Positions 7,191 to 15,300 of a stretch of DNA of 64,000 nucleotides are shown here, one piece after another. The notes below the pieces were generated by a model. It was not told the DNA's origin and did not search any database. It was given only the letters and a program-made list of their open reading frames with translations. Within the stretch, counting starts at the first letter, position 1, and each line of letters opens with the position of its first letter. This stretch comes from a virus: positions 109,035 through 173,034 of IMG/VR virus record IMGVR_UViG_3300008952_000006, one strand, 5' to 3'. Made by a program: the position numbers and the translations under genes.

Positions 7191-8248
7191 TGACCAAGAA
7201 AGACAACTTGGCTGGTCTGATCAAGGGTATCCAGAAAGACCTTGGAGGGGCAGCAAGAATTACCCGCCTCTCCGAGGTGGTCGCGCCATTCCAGACCAGA
7301 CTGCCTACAGGTATTCTGAGTTTAGACTTGGCGCTTAGAGGTGGGTTCCCTGCGGGGTCCATGCACCAATTATTTGGGCCAGATGGGGCGGGCAAAGACT
7401 ATTTGTCCAATCTACTCATGGCGCAGACCCAAAGAACATACGGCGAAAAGACTAATATCGCCTGGATGTCCTTTGGCTACAAACCCGACATCCCCTTCAT
7501 GGAGATGTGTGGGATCGACACCGAAGTCGGCAACCTAATGTTTATTGACGTTGGAAATGAAGAAGCGCTTGACCAACCAGCCGAGTCGCTCCTTACAGCC
7601 ATGTTGAACCTTATTAGGTCTAATAAATTCCAGTTAATGATTATTAACGAGCTTGGTTCAGGAGAAACTAAGGACAACGTAAAGAAAGGACTCCATGAAG
7701 ACGCAAAGATTGCTACATGGGCGTCTCTTATGGCTACCTTCTGCCAAAAGTTTTATAGTGCTATGCGGAATACGGATGAAGAAACAGGTCCAAACAAGAC
7801 CTGTGTTATCATGATAAATCCCGTAAGGGCCAATATAGACGCTAGGTCGGCAAAGTACTTCCCCTATTCACAAGGTGGTGGCTACGCGCTCAAGCATGCA
7901 AAGGCAGTTGACCTACATCTAAGAATTGGTAGCTCAATAAAATCTGGTGGTAAAAAGGTGGGAAAAGAAATCAAATGGAAGATAAGCAAGGGCAAACATG
8001 GAATCTCTGAAGGCGCGGAGGGCGGCTATAGCTTCATCTTCAACCAAGGAGTTGACTTAACAGAGGACCTCGCAAATACCGCCAAAGCCATGGGGCTCAT
8101 CAGAAGCTCAGGCCCTGTGTATTATATATTAGACTACGAAGATAAGGTTAAGGGCGGATTGGCCGGTGTCGTAGACATCCTAAGAAAATCCCCCGCGCTC
8201 TGCGAAGAAGTTCGCGCAGCTGTATTAGAGAAAGCAAAGAATGGCTAA
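7190..8248 (+). CDS. RecA/UvsX-like recombination ATPase with divergent Walker motifs
   Basis: 352 residues. The start is the canonical RecA entry, TRLPTGILSLDLALRGGFPAG (37-56), followed by the P-loop GPDGAGKD at 63-70, where Asp replaces the usual Ser/Thr after the lysine. The Walker B strand reads LMIINELGSG, with Asn153 in place of the usual Asp. A segment around 240-262 (GGGYALKHAKAVDLHLRIG) matches the RecA region where the filament core ends, and KISKGKHG resembles the DNA-binding or ATP-cap stretch. The expected role is strand exchange for recombination-dependent replication and repair. The altered Walker residues leave open a RadA/KaiC-like or regulatory function. Adjacent nuclease genes support a recombination cluster. 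Confidence 0.72.
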   Translation: MTKKDNLAGLIKGIQKDLGGAARITRLSEVVAPFQTRLPTGILSLDLALRGGFPAGSMHQLFGPDGAGKDYLSNLLMAQTQRTYGEKTNIAWMSFGYKPDIPFMEMCGIDTEVGNLMFIDVGNEEALDQPAESLLTAMLNLIRSNKFQLMIINELGSGETKDNVKKGLHEDAKIATWASLMATFCQKFYSAMRNTDEETGPNKTCVIMINPVRANIDARSAKYFPYSQGGGYALKHAKAVDLHLRIGSSIKSGGKKVGKEIKWKISKGKHGISEGAEGGYSFIFNQGVDLTEDLANTAKAMGLIRSSGPVYYILDYEDKVKGGLAGVVDILRKSPALCEEVRAAVLEKAKNG

Positions 8249-9002
8249 AGTCTACGTAAAGATTGGACCCAAGGTCGTTGAACACGCGGTTGACGGACTC
8301 CCGTTTCTCCCAGGGCTTTGTATGCACAAAGTCCCGTATAGCGGGAAGTCCAGCAGCGTATACAACATAACGCACACACAAAGCGGCCTTGCGGTCCTAT
8401 CTAAAGTAGATGAAGCCAACTTAGAGCTTATCAGAATGATCCTAGGGCGGATGCTGTGGGACAAAACAACAGACATTATCTTTGATGAAAGTAAGTACTA
8501 CAGTCTAGTCAAAGAAGCGGAGGCCGTATTGTCCAATCATAAAGAAAGCGAGAAGCAGGAAAAGAGAATCGCTAAGGATATAAAGGGAAAACGACAGCCC
8601 GCCTCTGGATCAAGATGGGGCAGCAAGAGGGACGTTATTACACCAGATCTGTTGATCGAGGCTAAAACAACAAAATCCTCCAGACAGAGTGTGTCGATAA
8701 AAGACCTCCATTTCCTAACGAGGCAGGCATACCAACAAGGTAAAGTCCCTGCGTATATTATAGAGTTTGCGAGAAGGTGGGAGGTTGTCCTTGTGCCTGT
8801 ACAAGAACTTGCAGAAAGTACCCTGGAAGAATTTGAAGAAACCAGGAACCTAGACTATAAAAAGAGGAAGTCGTTTTCCGTTAGCACGGGATTGGCTGAC
8901 TGGGTTTCATCCGAAAATTGCGCCCTGATTGAGACATCGGAAACAACCTATGCACTAATAAGCTATTGCTCCTTTCTGGAAATAGCTAAGAGGGGAATAT
9001 GA
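8241..9002 (+). CDS. PD-(D/E)XK nuclease resembling archaeal-type Holliday junction resolvase (Hjc-like)
   Basis: 253 residues, overlapping the RecA-like gene by 8 bases. The central core (about 118-180) reads QPASGSRWGSKRDV, then LLIEAKTT, then HFLTRQAYQQGKVPAYIIEFA. Asp131, Glu140 and Lys142 form the D...ExK metal site. The SGS...K-D pattern and the helix after EAKTT are typical of Hjc-like and related phage nucleases. The N-terminal 100 residues are unassigned and longer than in a minimal Hjc. It may cut branched DNA intermediates. A RusA-like resolvase is encoded 1.3 kb downstream, so one of the two probably has another substrate. Confidence 0.65.
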   Translation: MAKVYVKIGPKVVEHAVDGLPFLPGLCMHKVPYSGKSSSVYNITHTQSGLAVLSKVDEANLELIRMILGRMLWDKTTDIIFDESKYYSLVKEAEAVLSNHKESEKQEKRIAKDIKGKRQPASGSRWGSKRDVITPDLLIEAKTTKSSRQSVSIKDLHFLTRQAYQQGKVPAYIIEFARRWEVVLVPVQELAESTLEEFEETRNLDYKKRKSFSVSTGLADWVSSENCALIETSETTYALISYCSFLEIAKRGI

Positions 9003-9700
9003 AGAGAGATAAAACAAGCATGCCCCTTCGGTGTTTCCGCGAGGAGCAACCTAAGAACGACAGGAACTTCAACATTGCTCGAGAGTTTGAGTACTTGCTG
9101 GAGAAGGAGAACGCTAAGCCGTGGACACGGAAAATAGGGCATTACCACCCATCCTCAATACGGGGGTGTAAACGGGCAATGTATTACGATAGGATTGGGG
9201 CTGATCCCAAACCTAGAATACACGCAGATCTACGTATGCTGTTTGACATGGGCCACGCTCTCCATGGCATGGTTCAGGAATACCTAGCACAAATAGAAGG
9301 CTTCGAGCCAGAAGTAGCGATTGAGTTCGAACCGCTAAACTTGTACGGCCACTGTGACGGTGTGTTTAGAGCACAGGACTGGGTCTTGGAAATTAAGACT
9401 GTGGGTGAGTCAGTTTACAGAACACTGGTTCAACCTAAAATTGATCACATCTGGCAAATTCATTGCTATATGTTTGCTCTAGACATCCCAAGAACACAGC
9501 TGCTCTATGTTAACAGAGCAACCGGAGCAACCCGCTTATTCAAGGTTACTTTTTCAAATGACATATGGGACCAGATAGTAAGTATTATTAATTATGTAGA
9601 GGGATTTGTTAAAAAAGAGACACCTCCCCCGCAAGAGATAAGCAAGTGGACCTGCCGATCCTGCAAGTTTTATCATATATGCGAACCAAGTTTTGACTAA
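8999..9700 (+). CDS. Cas4/RecB-like nuclease with predicted Fe-S cluster
   Basis: 233 residues, ATGA overlap with the preceding gene. The nuclease core has MGHALHG (His86), GHCDGVF (Asp120), VLEIKT (Glu131, Lys133) and WQIHCYMFAL with the conserved Gln153, the full RecB-family set. Cys57 before the core and Cys219, Cys222 and Cys228 near the C-terminus match the four-cysteine Fe-S arrangement of Cas4 and AddB-type nucleases. No cas1, cas2 or CRISPR array is present, so this is a phage recombination or replication exonuclease rather than an adaptation protein. It probably resects DNA ends for the RecA-like protein encoded upstream. Confidence 0.82.
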   Translation: MKRDKTSMPLRCFREEQPKNDRNFNIAREFEYLLEKENAKPWTRKIGHYHPSSIRGCKRAMYYDRIGADPKPRIHADLRMLFDMGHALHGMVQEYLAQIEGFEPEVAIEFEPLNLYGHCDGVFRAQDWVLEIKTVGESVYRTLVQPKIDHIWQIHCYMFALDIPRTQLLYVNRATGATRLFKVTFSNDIWDQIVSIINYVEGFVKKETPPPQEISKWTCRSCKFYHICEPSFD

Positions 9701-9709
9701 GGAAGAATA

Positions 9710-10273
9710 ATGACACAGGAAAAGAAAGATCTTTTTCTGGCACTTCGGGACACCTTGGAGGAAGACCTCAAAAGAACAGGCTTTAATCCTGACACCAATC
9801 CTCCAGGACGTGAACCCAGGATTAGGGGTTCCGTCGCCGCCCTAAAGGCACCAGAATTAAAGGAAATGTACGACGAGTTCTTAGCATTTTACGACTACAT
9901 CACAGACCAGATAGTTACAGACATAGGCTTTGAAGTAGTCAGCAAAGCAAGGCTTGAGCATGTGCAGGCATCGGTGACCCTCAAGGCTCACGCAGACTCC
10001 TCACTTAAAAATGCCGAACAGCGGAAAGCATTTGTATATAACGACCCGGCCTATCTTGGAGCAAAGAGAGACTACACCTACTTCAAGGGGAAGCTCGCCA
10101 TGCAACAAGAAAGAAGGGATAAGTATAAACGGGCTATGGACCGCATCGGACGAGAGTTGTGGCTTAGAACACAGGATGATAATCCGCAGGAATTCTTTAA
10201 GCCAAATAAACGAATTAAACTACCGGAGCCAGCTTACCAATCAACCTATAAGCGTATTAAAGATGAAGGGTAG
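9710..10273 (+). CDS. Charged helical protein, possible recombination mediator
   Basis: 187 residues, with GGAAG 6 bases before the ATG. The sequence is mostly charged helix: an acidic N-terminal half, then a basic segment (about 100-150) with KNAEQRKAFVYNDP, AKRDYTYFKGKLAMQQERRDKYKRAMDRI and LWLRTQDD. I recognise no domain. The arrangement of a parallel lysine/arginine helix pair followed by a short final helix, and the place between a resection nuclease and a resolvase, resemble UvsY-type mediators, though length and sequence differ. That is a guess from context. The end overlaps the RusA-like gene by 11 bases. Confidence 0.6.
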   Translation: MTQEKKDLFLALRDTLEEDLKRTGFNPDTNPPGREPRIRGSVAALKAPELKEMYDEFLAFYDYITDQIVTDIGFEVVSKARLEHVQASVTLKAHADSSLKNAEQRKAFVYNDPAYLGAKRDYTYFKGKLAMQQERRDKYKRAMDRIGRELWLRTQDDNPQEFFKPNKRIKLPEPAYQSTYKRIKDEG

Positions 10274-10697
10274 CTGTGTGTTCGAAGCAAAAATAACAGT
10301 GCTGCCGCCGTCTGTTAATAAAATGTACGTCTATACAAAGTGGGGCCCCCGACCATCGTCGGCAATGAAAAAGTTCAAAGCAAAGGCAATGGCAGAGCTG
10401 GTAAAACAGGTGCCGTTCGACTCAGAGCCCTTAGATAAAAACTTACCCTACAGACTTAGCTTGGAGTTCTACCTGCCAGCCCTTATAAACAAAGGCTGGC
10501 CGGGTAAGGCAAAAACTAGATACAAAAGAAGAGATGTTTCAAATCTTGTCAAGGTAGTTGAGGATGTTCTTGCCCAATGCCTGGGCGTAGATGATTCATG
10601 CTTCCTCGAAGAGGAGCTGAAGAAGCTTGATGGCGGGATTCATGGGTTTGTGGGGATCAAAATCAAGGTATACGAGCTAATCCAAGAGGATACATAA
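10263..10697 (+). CDS. RusA-family Holliday junction resolvase
   Basis: 144 residues starting at ATG 10263, inside the end of the preceding gene. A longer upstream extension is possible only by overlapping that gene much further. The hallmark PPSVNKMYV at 15-23 is followed by KRRDVSNLVKVVEDVLAQ (88-105) and a GVDDSCFLEEELKK strand-helix. Asp91, Asn94, Lys97, Asp101, Asp110 and Asp111 correspond to the acidic metal site and conserved Asn/Lys of RusA. Members cut four-way junctions symmetrically as dimers and are frequent in phages. It would resolve recombination intermediates before packaging. Confidence 0.87.
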   Translation: MKGSCVFEAKITVLPPSVNKMYVYTKWGPRPSSAMKKFKAKAMAELVKQVPFDSEPLDKNLPYRLSLEFYLPALINKGWPGKAKTRYKRRDVSNLVKVVEDVLAQCLGVDDSCFLEEELKKLDGGIHGFVGIKIKVYELIQEDT

Positions 10698-10698
10698 A

Positions 10699-10986
10699 AT
10701 GACCAATAATAAATTAACCCCCCTAGAGCTTCAGCATATAGTCTGGACAGAGCATGGAAGGCGGATCGCTATCCATCCAAACCCAGAGCAAATACAGGCC
10801 CTTTTACCGTATAAGGTAGACGAAGCTAAAGAGAACCAGTTTAACCATATGCGTGATGAAATCATGCTTTACATAAAGGAACACGAGAATATGTTGTCTT
10901 TACCTTGCAATGGTGATTGTTATCAACACACAGACGGTGTAGTGGTGTTTTGCCACCAACAACTTATGGAGGATCAGTCAGAATGA
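10699..10986 (+). CDS. Small hypothetical protein (95 aa)
   Basis: 95 residues, starting right after the RusA-like stop, with GAGG just upstream. The N-terminal two-thirds looks helical (LTPLELQHIVWTEHGRR, then VDEAKENQFNHMRDEIMLYIKEHENM). The C-terminal third has Cys and His (LPCNGDCYQH, VVFCHQQ) that could bind a metal. No family is recognised. It overlaps the AT-hook gene by 4 bases and so belongs to the operon. Confidence 0.6.
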   Translation: MTNNKLTPLELQHIVWTEHGRRIAIHPNPEQIQALLPYKVDEAKENQFNHMRDEIMLYIKEHENMLSLPCNGDCYQHTDGVVVFCHQQLMEDQSE

Positions 10987-11894
10987 CCGCAGCAACAAAA
11001 GTGAAAGTAAAAAAGAAAATGTTTGAGAACCTGGATAGGGCAGAGATTAGAAATCTAGCCATTTTCGGGATGAAGCTATCCCCGCACCAAGCCTATCACC
11101 TAGACTCTAAGCAATTAGTTACCTGGGTGCATGACCGCGCTCTCGAAGTACCGGCAGAAGAAGTCACTGGAGACCGTGGCGTAGACACGAGGTCGTTCTT
11201 AGACGCAGACCTGGAAGCGGTAATCGCTCGACAACGAGAAGAGCGAGAAACTTTTAGGGAAGGCGTTCTGGATTACATCTCTAGACTACGAGAGTTTGTC
11301 AGGGGTGAATCCGAGAAGGAGCCCGGGTGGCCGCCGATTAAAGATGGCACAGAAGAGGTTGTTGTTAAAGACGCAACCCCGCCAAAGGAAAAAGAGCCCG
11401 TAAAGCGACGACGTGGACGACCTCGCAAGACAGAGACCGTCAACAACAAGACGCCGCAAAAGGCTGCCCCGAAAGCTAAGGTGACCCCTAAAGTTGCCCC
11501 TGCTCCTGCGGCTACGGCGAAGCCAAAGAAGAAGATCAAGAAAACAAAGTTCGGTACAAAGGCGGAGCCAACGGTTGTCGCGCAAGTAAGTGAATCGAAC
11601 CAAACAGAAGTATTAGAGGCTATTAAAGTTCTCGAGACCCAAGTAACAGAAATCACACAAACCATTAAAGACATCAGTGCCTTTACCGATGGTTTGGCTA
11701 GTGGAATTAAAGACGGGTTTGAGAGAATGAACGAGCAAGTAACTGCTATTCGTGCGGAACAAACGGCAGCACATAACCTCCTGGGTAATGCGCTCTTGTT
11801 CTTGATGAATTCTGCTATATTCGAGCAAGGTGAGGAAAAGGCTGATCTGGCCGCGATACCTGAGCCGAGCGTCTATTTAGATATAGAAGAATAA
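10983..11894 (+). CDS. AT-hook DNA-binding protein with coiled-coil C-terminus
   Basis: 303 residues from the ATG at 10983, preceded by GGAGG; an upstream in-frame ATG at 10917 lies inside the previous gene and is not preferred. The N-terminal part (about 14-55, ENLDRAEIRNLAIFGMKL, then LDSKQLVTWVHDRA) resembles a SAP/HeH-type helix-extension-helix. RRRGRPRK at 142-149 is a textbook AT-hook, inside a Lys/Ala/Pro-rich linker (about 135-195). Residues 205-265 form a heptad-like coiled coil. This looks like a nucleoid-type or transcription-modulating protein that binds AT-rich DNA as an oligomer. It is the last gene before the operon terminator. Confidence 0.68.
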   Translation: MTAATKVKVKKKMFENLDRAEIRNLAIFGMKLSPHQAYHLDSKQLVTWVHDRALEVPAEEVTGDRGVDTRSFLDADLEAVIARQREERETFREGVLDYISRLREFVRGESEKEPGWPPIKDGTEEVVVKDATPPKEKEPVKRRRGRPRKTETVNNKTPQKAAPKAKVTPKVAPAPAATAKPKKKIKKTKFGTKAEPTVVAQVSESNQTEVLEAIKVLETQVTEITQTIKDISAFTDGLASGIKDGFERMNEQVTAIRAEQTAAHNLLGNALLFLMNSAIFEQGEEKADLAAIPEPSVYLDIEE

Positions 11895-11924
11895 CTGCCC
11901 GTACCCTCCTTCGGGCCAGCAGGT

Positions 11925-11969
11925 GACCCCTTGTATGCGTATTACTACGCATATAGGGGGTCTTTTTTT
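11925..11969 (+). terminator. Strong intrinsic terminator of the replication operon
   Basis: GACCCC at 11925-11930 plus the TTGTATGCGTA that follows pairs with the arm around 11946-11962 (TACGCATATAGGGGGTC), with a TTAC loop, and seven T follow at 11963-11969. It lies 31 bases after the AT-hook gene stop. The other strand has no T-run after the stem, so it acts on + strand transcripts only. Confidence 0.9.
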
Positions 11970-12028
11970 ACCCCCAAAAAGTGCAAAAATAGACCCCTTT
12001 TTAGGGATAAGAATGATGAAGGAAGGGT

Positions 12029-12082
12029 TGTGTATCTCTCCCCCTTCACCTTTTCTCACAGATACACAGGGAGAAACTAAAA
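12029..12082 (+). promoter_or_regulatory. Leader of the small membrane protein gene with competing helices
   Basis: TGTGTATC at 12029-12036 is an exact inverted repeat of GATACACA at 12061-12068. Separately, TCTCCC at 12037-12042 can pair with GGGAGA at 12069-12074, which contains the ribosome-binding site of the gene starting at 12083. The two helices interlock and should not form together easily, so the leader could switch ribosome access. The pairings are seen; regulation is inferred. I see no convincing sigma-70 promoter between 11970 and 12082, although the gene lies after a terminator and should have one. Confidence 0.35.
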
Positions 12083-12298
12083 ATGGCTATTTCAATTTTC
12101 AAAAAGCAGACCAAAAAACCAAACCAGATTGAACAATTCGGGAAGGCAGTGGGGGGCCAAGTAGCGGTGATGATCGCCGCTAGCGCGGTATTGACACTGA
12201 TCGATACAGGGGTGTCCTTCGCTAGCCAAAAGGTAAACGACCTTAGGGCGAAGCGAGCGGCGGCTAAGGCCGAAGAGGCTGCTCCGACTGCTGCGTAA
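12083..12298 (+). CDS. Small single-span membrane protein
   Basis: 71 residues, ATG with GGGAG 8 bases upstream. The N-terminus is basic and polar (FKKQTKKPNQIEQ), then one hydrophobic segment at about 25-50 (VAVMIAASAVLTLIDTGVSFA), then a basic-acidic Ala-rich tail. It has no signal-peptidase site. It lies alone between two terminators at the end of the rightward genes and so forms its own transcription unit. A holin-like, superinfection or membrane-association role is possible, but nothing in the sequence decides. Confidence 0.65.
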   Translation: MAISIFKKQTKKPNQIEQFGKAVGGQVAVMIAASAVLTLIDTGVSFASQKVNDLRAKRAAAKAEEAAPTAA

Positions 12299-12315
12299 GC
12301 AGCAAGTCGAGAAAG

Positions 12316-12347
12316 TAGGGGACGCGAAAGCGTACCCCTATTTTTTT
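12316..12347 (+). terminator. Intrinsic terminator at the convergent boundary
   Basis: TAGGGGACGC pairs with GCGTACCCCTA (one bulged A) around a GAAA tetraloop and is followed by seven T at 12341-12347. A second short stem (GCTGC/GCAGC around 12289-12303) spans the preceding stop codon. It ends + strand transcription exactly where the - strand late operon ends; its T-run overlaps the stop codon of the beta-helix gene. Confidence 0.88.
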
Positions 12348-15300
12348 AGCTAAGGTTGAGCCAATGACTGGTTGGGCCAACTACCGGAAAGGCAGTCTCG
12401 TTGTGGTAACCAGTTCCAGTTCCAGCGCCGCCAGTGATAGCATCTATATAACCACCACCTACTTCGGAAGAGATAGCCTCATTTAACAAGCCCATAGCGG
12501 CGACATACCTTTCAGGACTGTCTGGGACTCCGGCCCAACCTGCACCGTTGAAAACGGTAAGCTGAGTCCAGTGGCTTCCGCCACCGAAGAAAAGAGGCTT
12601 GCCCCCTAGCTCACCAATCAAAGTCAGACCGCTATACCCTTCTGGTTGGCTAAACGCCCACGAAAGAGCTATCCCCGGTGGGCTCCAAGATACACCAAAG
12701 TCCTGTCCGCCGCGAGAGAGGTCTTCGCTATAATTCCCTGGAAGGTCGTGCTTCGTGTAGAAACCGTGCACCTCGCCAGCGGGGCCTGTCCACGACTCAT
12801 CACCGTCTGTAGCGTACATGGAGTAGTTATTTCCAGTAAAGACGGCACCACCACCGCTGACCTTGGGCCTCGCGAGGCCTCCCTTAAATTGGTTAGCCGA
12901 GACAACAGCGTAAGCCCCACGAGCAGTAAAGGGCTGAATAATCCCCCCCTGATCCGTGCCCTGCTTACCAATTGCAGCGCCAGTGTACGAAATATTACTT
13001 GTATAAATTATTCCGGTAGTAAACGCCCTAAACCACGTGATACCCCTGTAGAGGCCGCTTAAGTCAGCCAATTGGTCATAGTCTTCTAACCGGCCCTCAT
13101 ACCATTTATTGGCATAAACCATGTTCCCTGTGACGATTGGATTCTGGATGTCGGGATACTCCTCAGTTGAGTGATCCCAGAACGTACTCACAAGAGTATT
13201 GTTCGCTAGACGAAGGCTATCAATGTCTAAGGGTAGTAGATTTCCGTCTTCATGATGGGCGTTGTTGTAGAAGATGCTCCCACTCCAACCCTCCATCCAT
13301 ACGCCCTTCATAAGGCCCAGGTTCTCACCCCAGACACCTACGTTCTCGAAGTTTGCCGATAACTGCCCATCGTCGCCCGCCCGCTCAGGGAAGTAACCCC
13401 ACTCAAACGGATCAACAAAGGGTCTCTGATCGGGCTGGTAGGGGATTGTAGAGTTATTCCCCGCTGCCCCGTTAGCCAAAGGCAACTGGTTGACGTTATA
13501 AGTAAACTTCTGATCGTACCCAGCACTGTCGTCAGGATCATACGCCCGTTCCCAAATAAGCTTATTGCCCTCGATAATGGCCCCAGTCATAAGTCCGAAT
13601 AGTTCCATGTGGCCACCGTAGCCAAAGGTAAACCCGTGCCCACCATTCCAGTGCTCTCGACCATTCGCCATATCGTTATTTGTAATTCTTAAGCCTTGAC
13701 AATCTTGCGCAACAATAAGGCGAACACCTTGGTTGCCATCAATTGTTGATTGGTGCGCCCTATTTAGGGCAATCATCGGTCCCCAGTGCTCCAACGGACT
13801 GTCGGTACTACTCGTGCTGTAGTTCTCCATCGCATTAGCAGCGACTCCGCTGTATGGGTCAACTATCGCGTACGAATTCTTATTAGCGAACTGGTTGTTT
13901 TTTATCTGTGTGTGGGACCCTCCTGCTATCGCATTGGAGGTCAAGCCGATCCAGCCCGAAAAATCAATGCGTCTGGTTACGCCAATCTTCCAGTGGTAGA
14001 GACCGTTACCGCTCATATCCGCACTGGTATTGGAACGTCCTGTGGGGCCGCCAAGCAGTTCATCATATACGGTTGCGTTATGGAAAATGCCGCCGACAGC
14101 TGTGTTGCCCGTGATGTCAAACATCCAACCAGCAGTCTTAATGACAGATCCTTGCATGTTATTACCGCTAATGGTGCAATTGTTGGGGCCGCCTATCAAG
14201 GGCTCACCCACGCCACCGTCAGGGCCGACCTCGTCATCTTTCTTGCCAAACCCTACCTGGATCCCACCCTCTTCATTATTTATGGCTGCACCTACGTGGT
14301 TATCGCTTATGATGCAGTGCATCGGAGTGCCGCCAAAACGGATACGGCCCCCAGAATAAAGACCGTAACGACCGACAAACTGTGAGTTCCATGTACCAGC
14401 ATTTGGGATCAGGGTGTGCGTTAGATCATTACCAGACACGGTCACGTTATGGTACATGGAGTACCCGCCGTGTGGGTCTATGTCAGACCCAACCATGATG
14501 TTTCCACCATTGGTCCGATTATTGGTGATACGCACATTGTTCAAGCCTTGGAAGGCTCCGCCGTACCCATTGTAGTCTAAAATAATCGAACCACCCATCT
14601 TGGTAACGGGCAACATGAAATCATCAAACCACTTGTCATCCTTTTGGTGGAGCGCTGTATTGAGAGGATTAGCGGCAAAATTGTTATCACTAATAGTGTG
14701 TCCTGTAGAGTCTAAACCCTCACCGCTAAAGATAATATCTAGGCCGTTAAAATTATTCCCTTGGGTTACCCCGTCTATCGACTCGCATTGACCGGCAACA
14801 GCAGAGCCGGTACCCCCACCATCCGTAGTGAAAAAACGATACATGTAGTCGGGCCAAGCGCCCCAAATATTATTTGTGACCCGGACGCGGGTGTTTGTTG
14901 TAGTTGGCGCATTACCCTGAGTTCCGATGAGCGGCTTGCAGGCAAAGACATTCCCATCAATGTTTACATCGTGTAGGTCATACCCATGAACAGAATAGTC
15001 CGTGAACCGAAACCCATTCGGATAATGTTTTGCAGGGGCGGGGGTTGCGCCGCTGTTCTGCCGCTCAACGGCATCCTCTGTGTTGCCAGAAACTACTGAC
15101 GCTGCAGCGTGGAACAACCTCAAGAAGCTATGACCTGCCACACAAGACGTTGAGTTGTCGGTAATTATAATATTGTTACCTACGTCATCATCTAAAAAGT
15201 ACATTGGGGCCCCGAAATGGTTCGGAGAAAGTATCCTACCAGCGCCCCAACAATCAATGACATGATGAGGATACTCTTCCGAAGACGGGTTGGCTTGGTT

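Noticed and set aside
9000-9700. Cas4-like nuclease as part of a CRISPR adaptation module.
   Set aside because: No cas1, cas2, other cas genes or direct-repeat array in the window; it sits in a recombination operon.
11273-11674. Long - strand frame (133 aa) opposite the AT-hook gene.
   Set aside because: It is antisense to a clearly coding gene, its residues mirror the Lys/Ala/Pro codons, and it lacks a ribosome site.
11923-12132. + strand frame of 69 aa spanning the terminator and leader.
   Set aside because: It runs through the terminator hairpin and T-run and is out of frame with the well-placed start at 12083.
13786-14385. Antisense + strand frame of 199 aa inside the beta-helix gene.
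   Set aside because: It is a shadow of regular Asn/Gly/Ser codons on the other strand; no ribosome site or family pattern.
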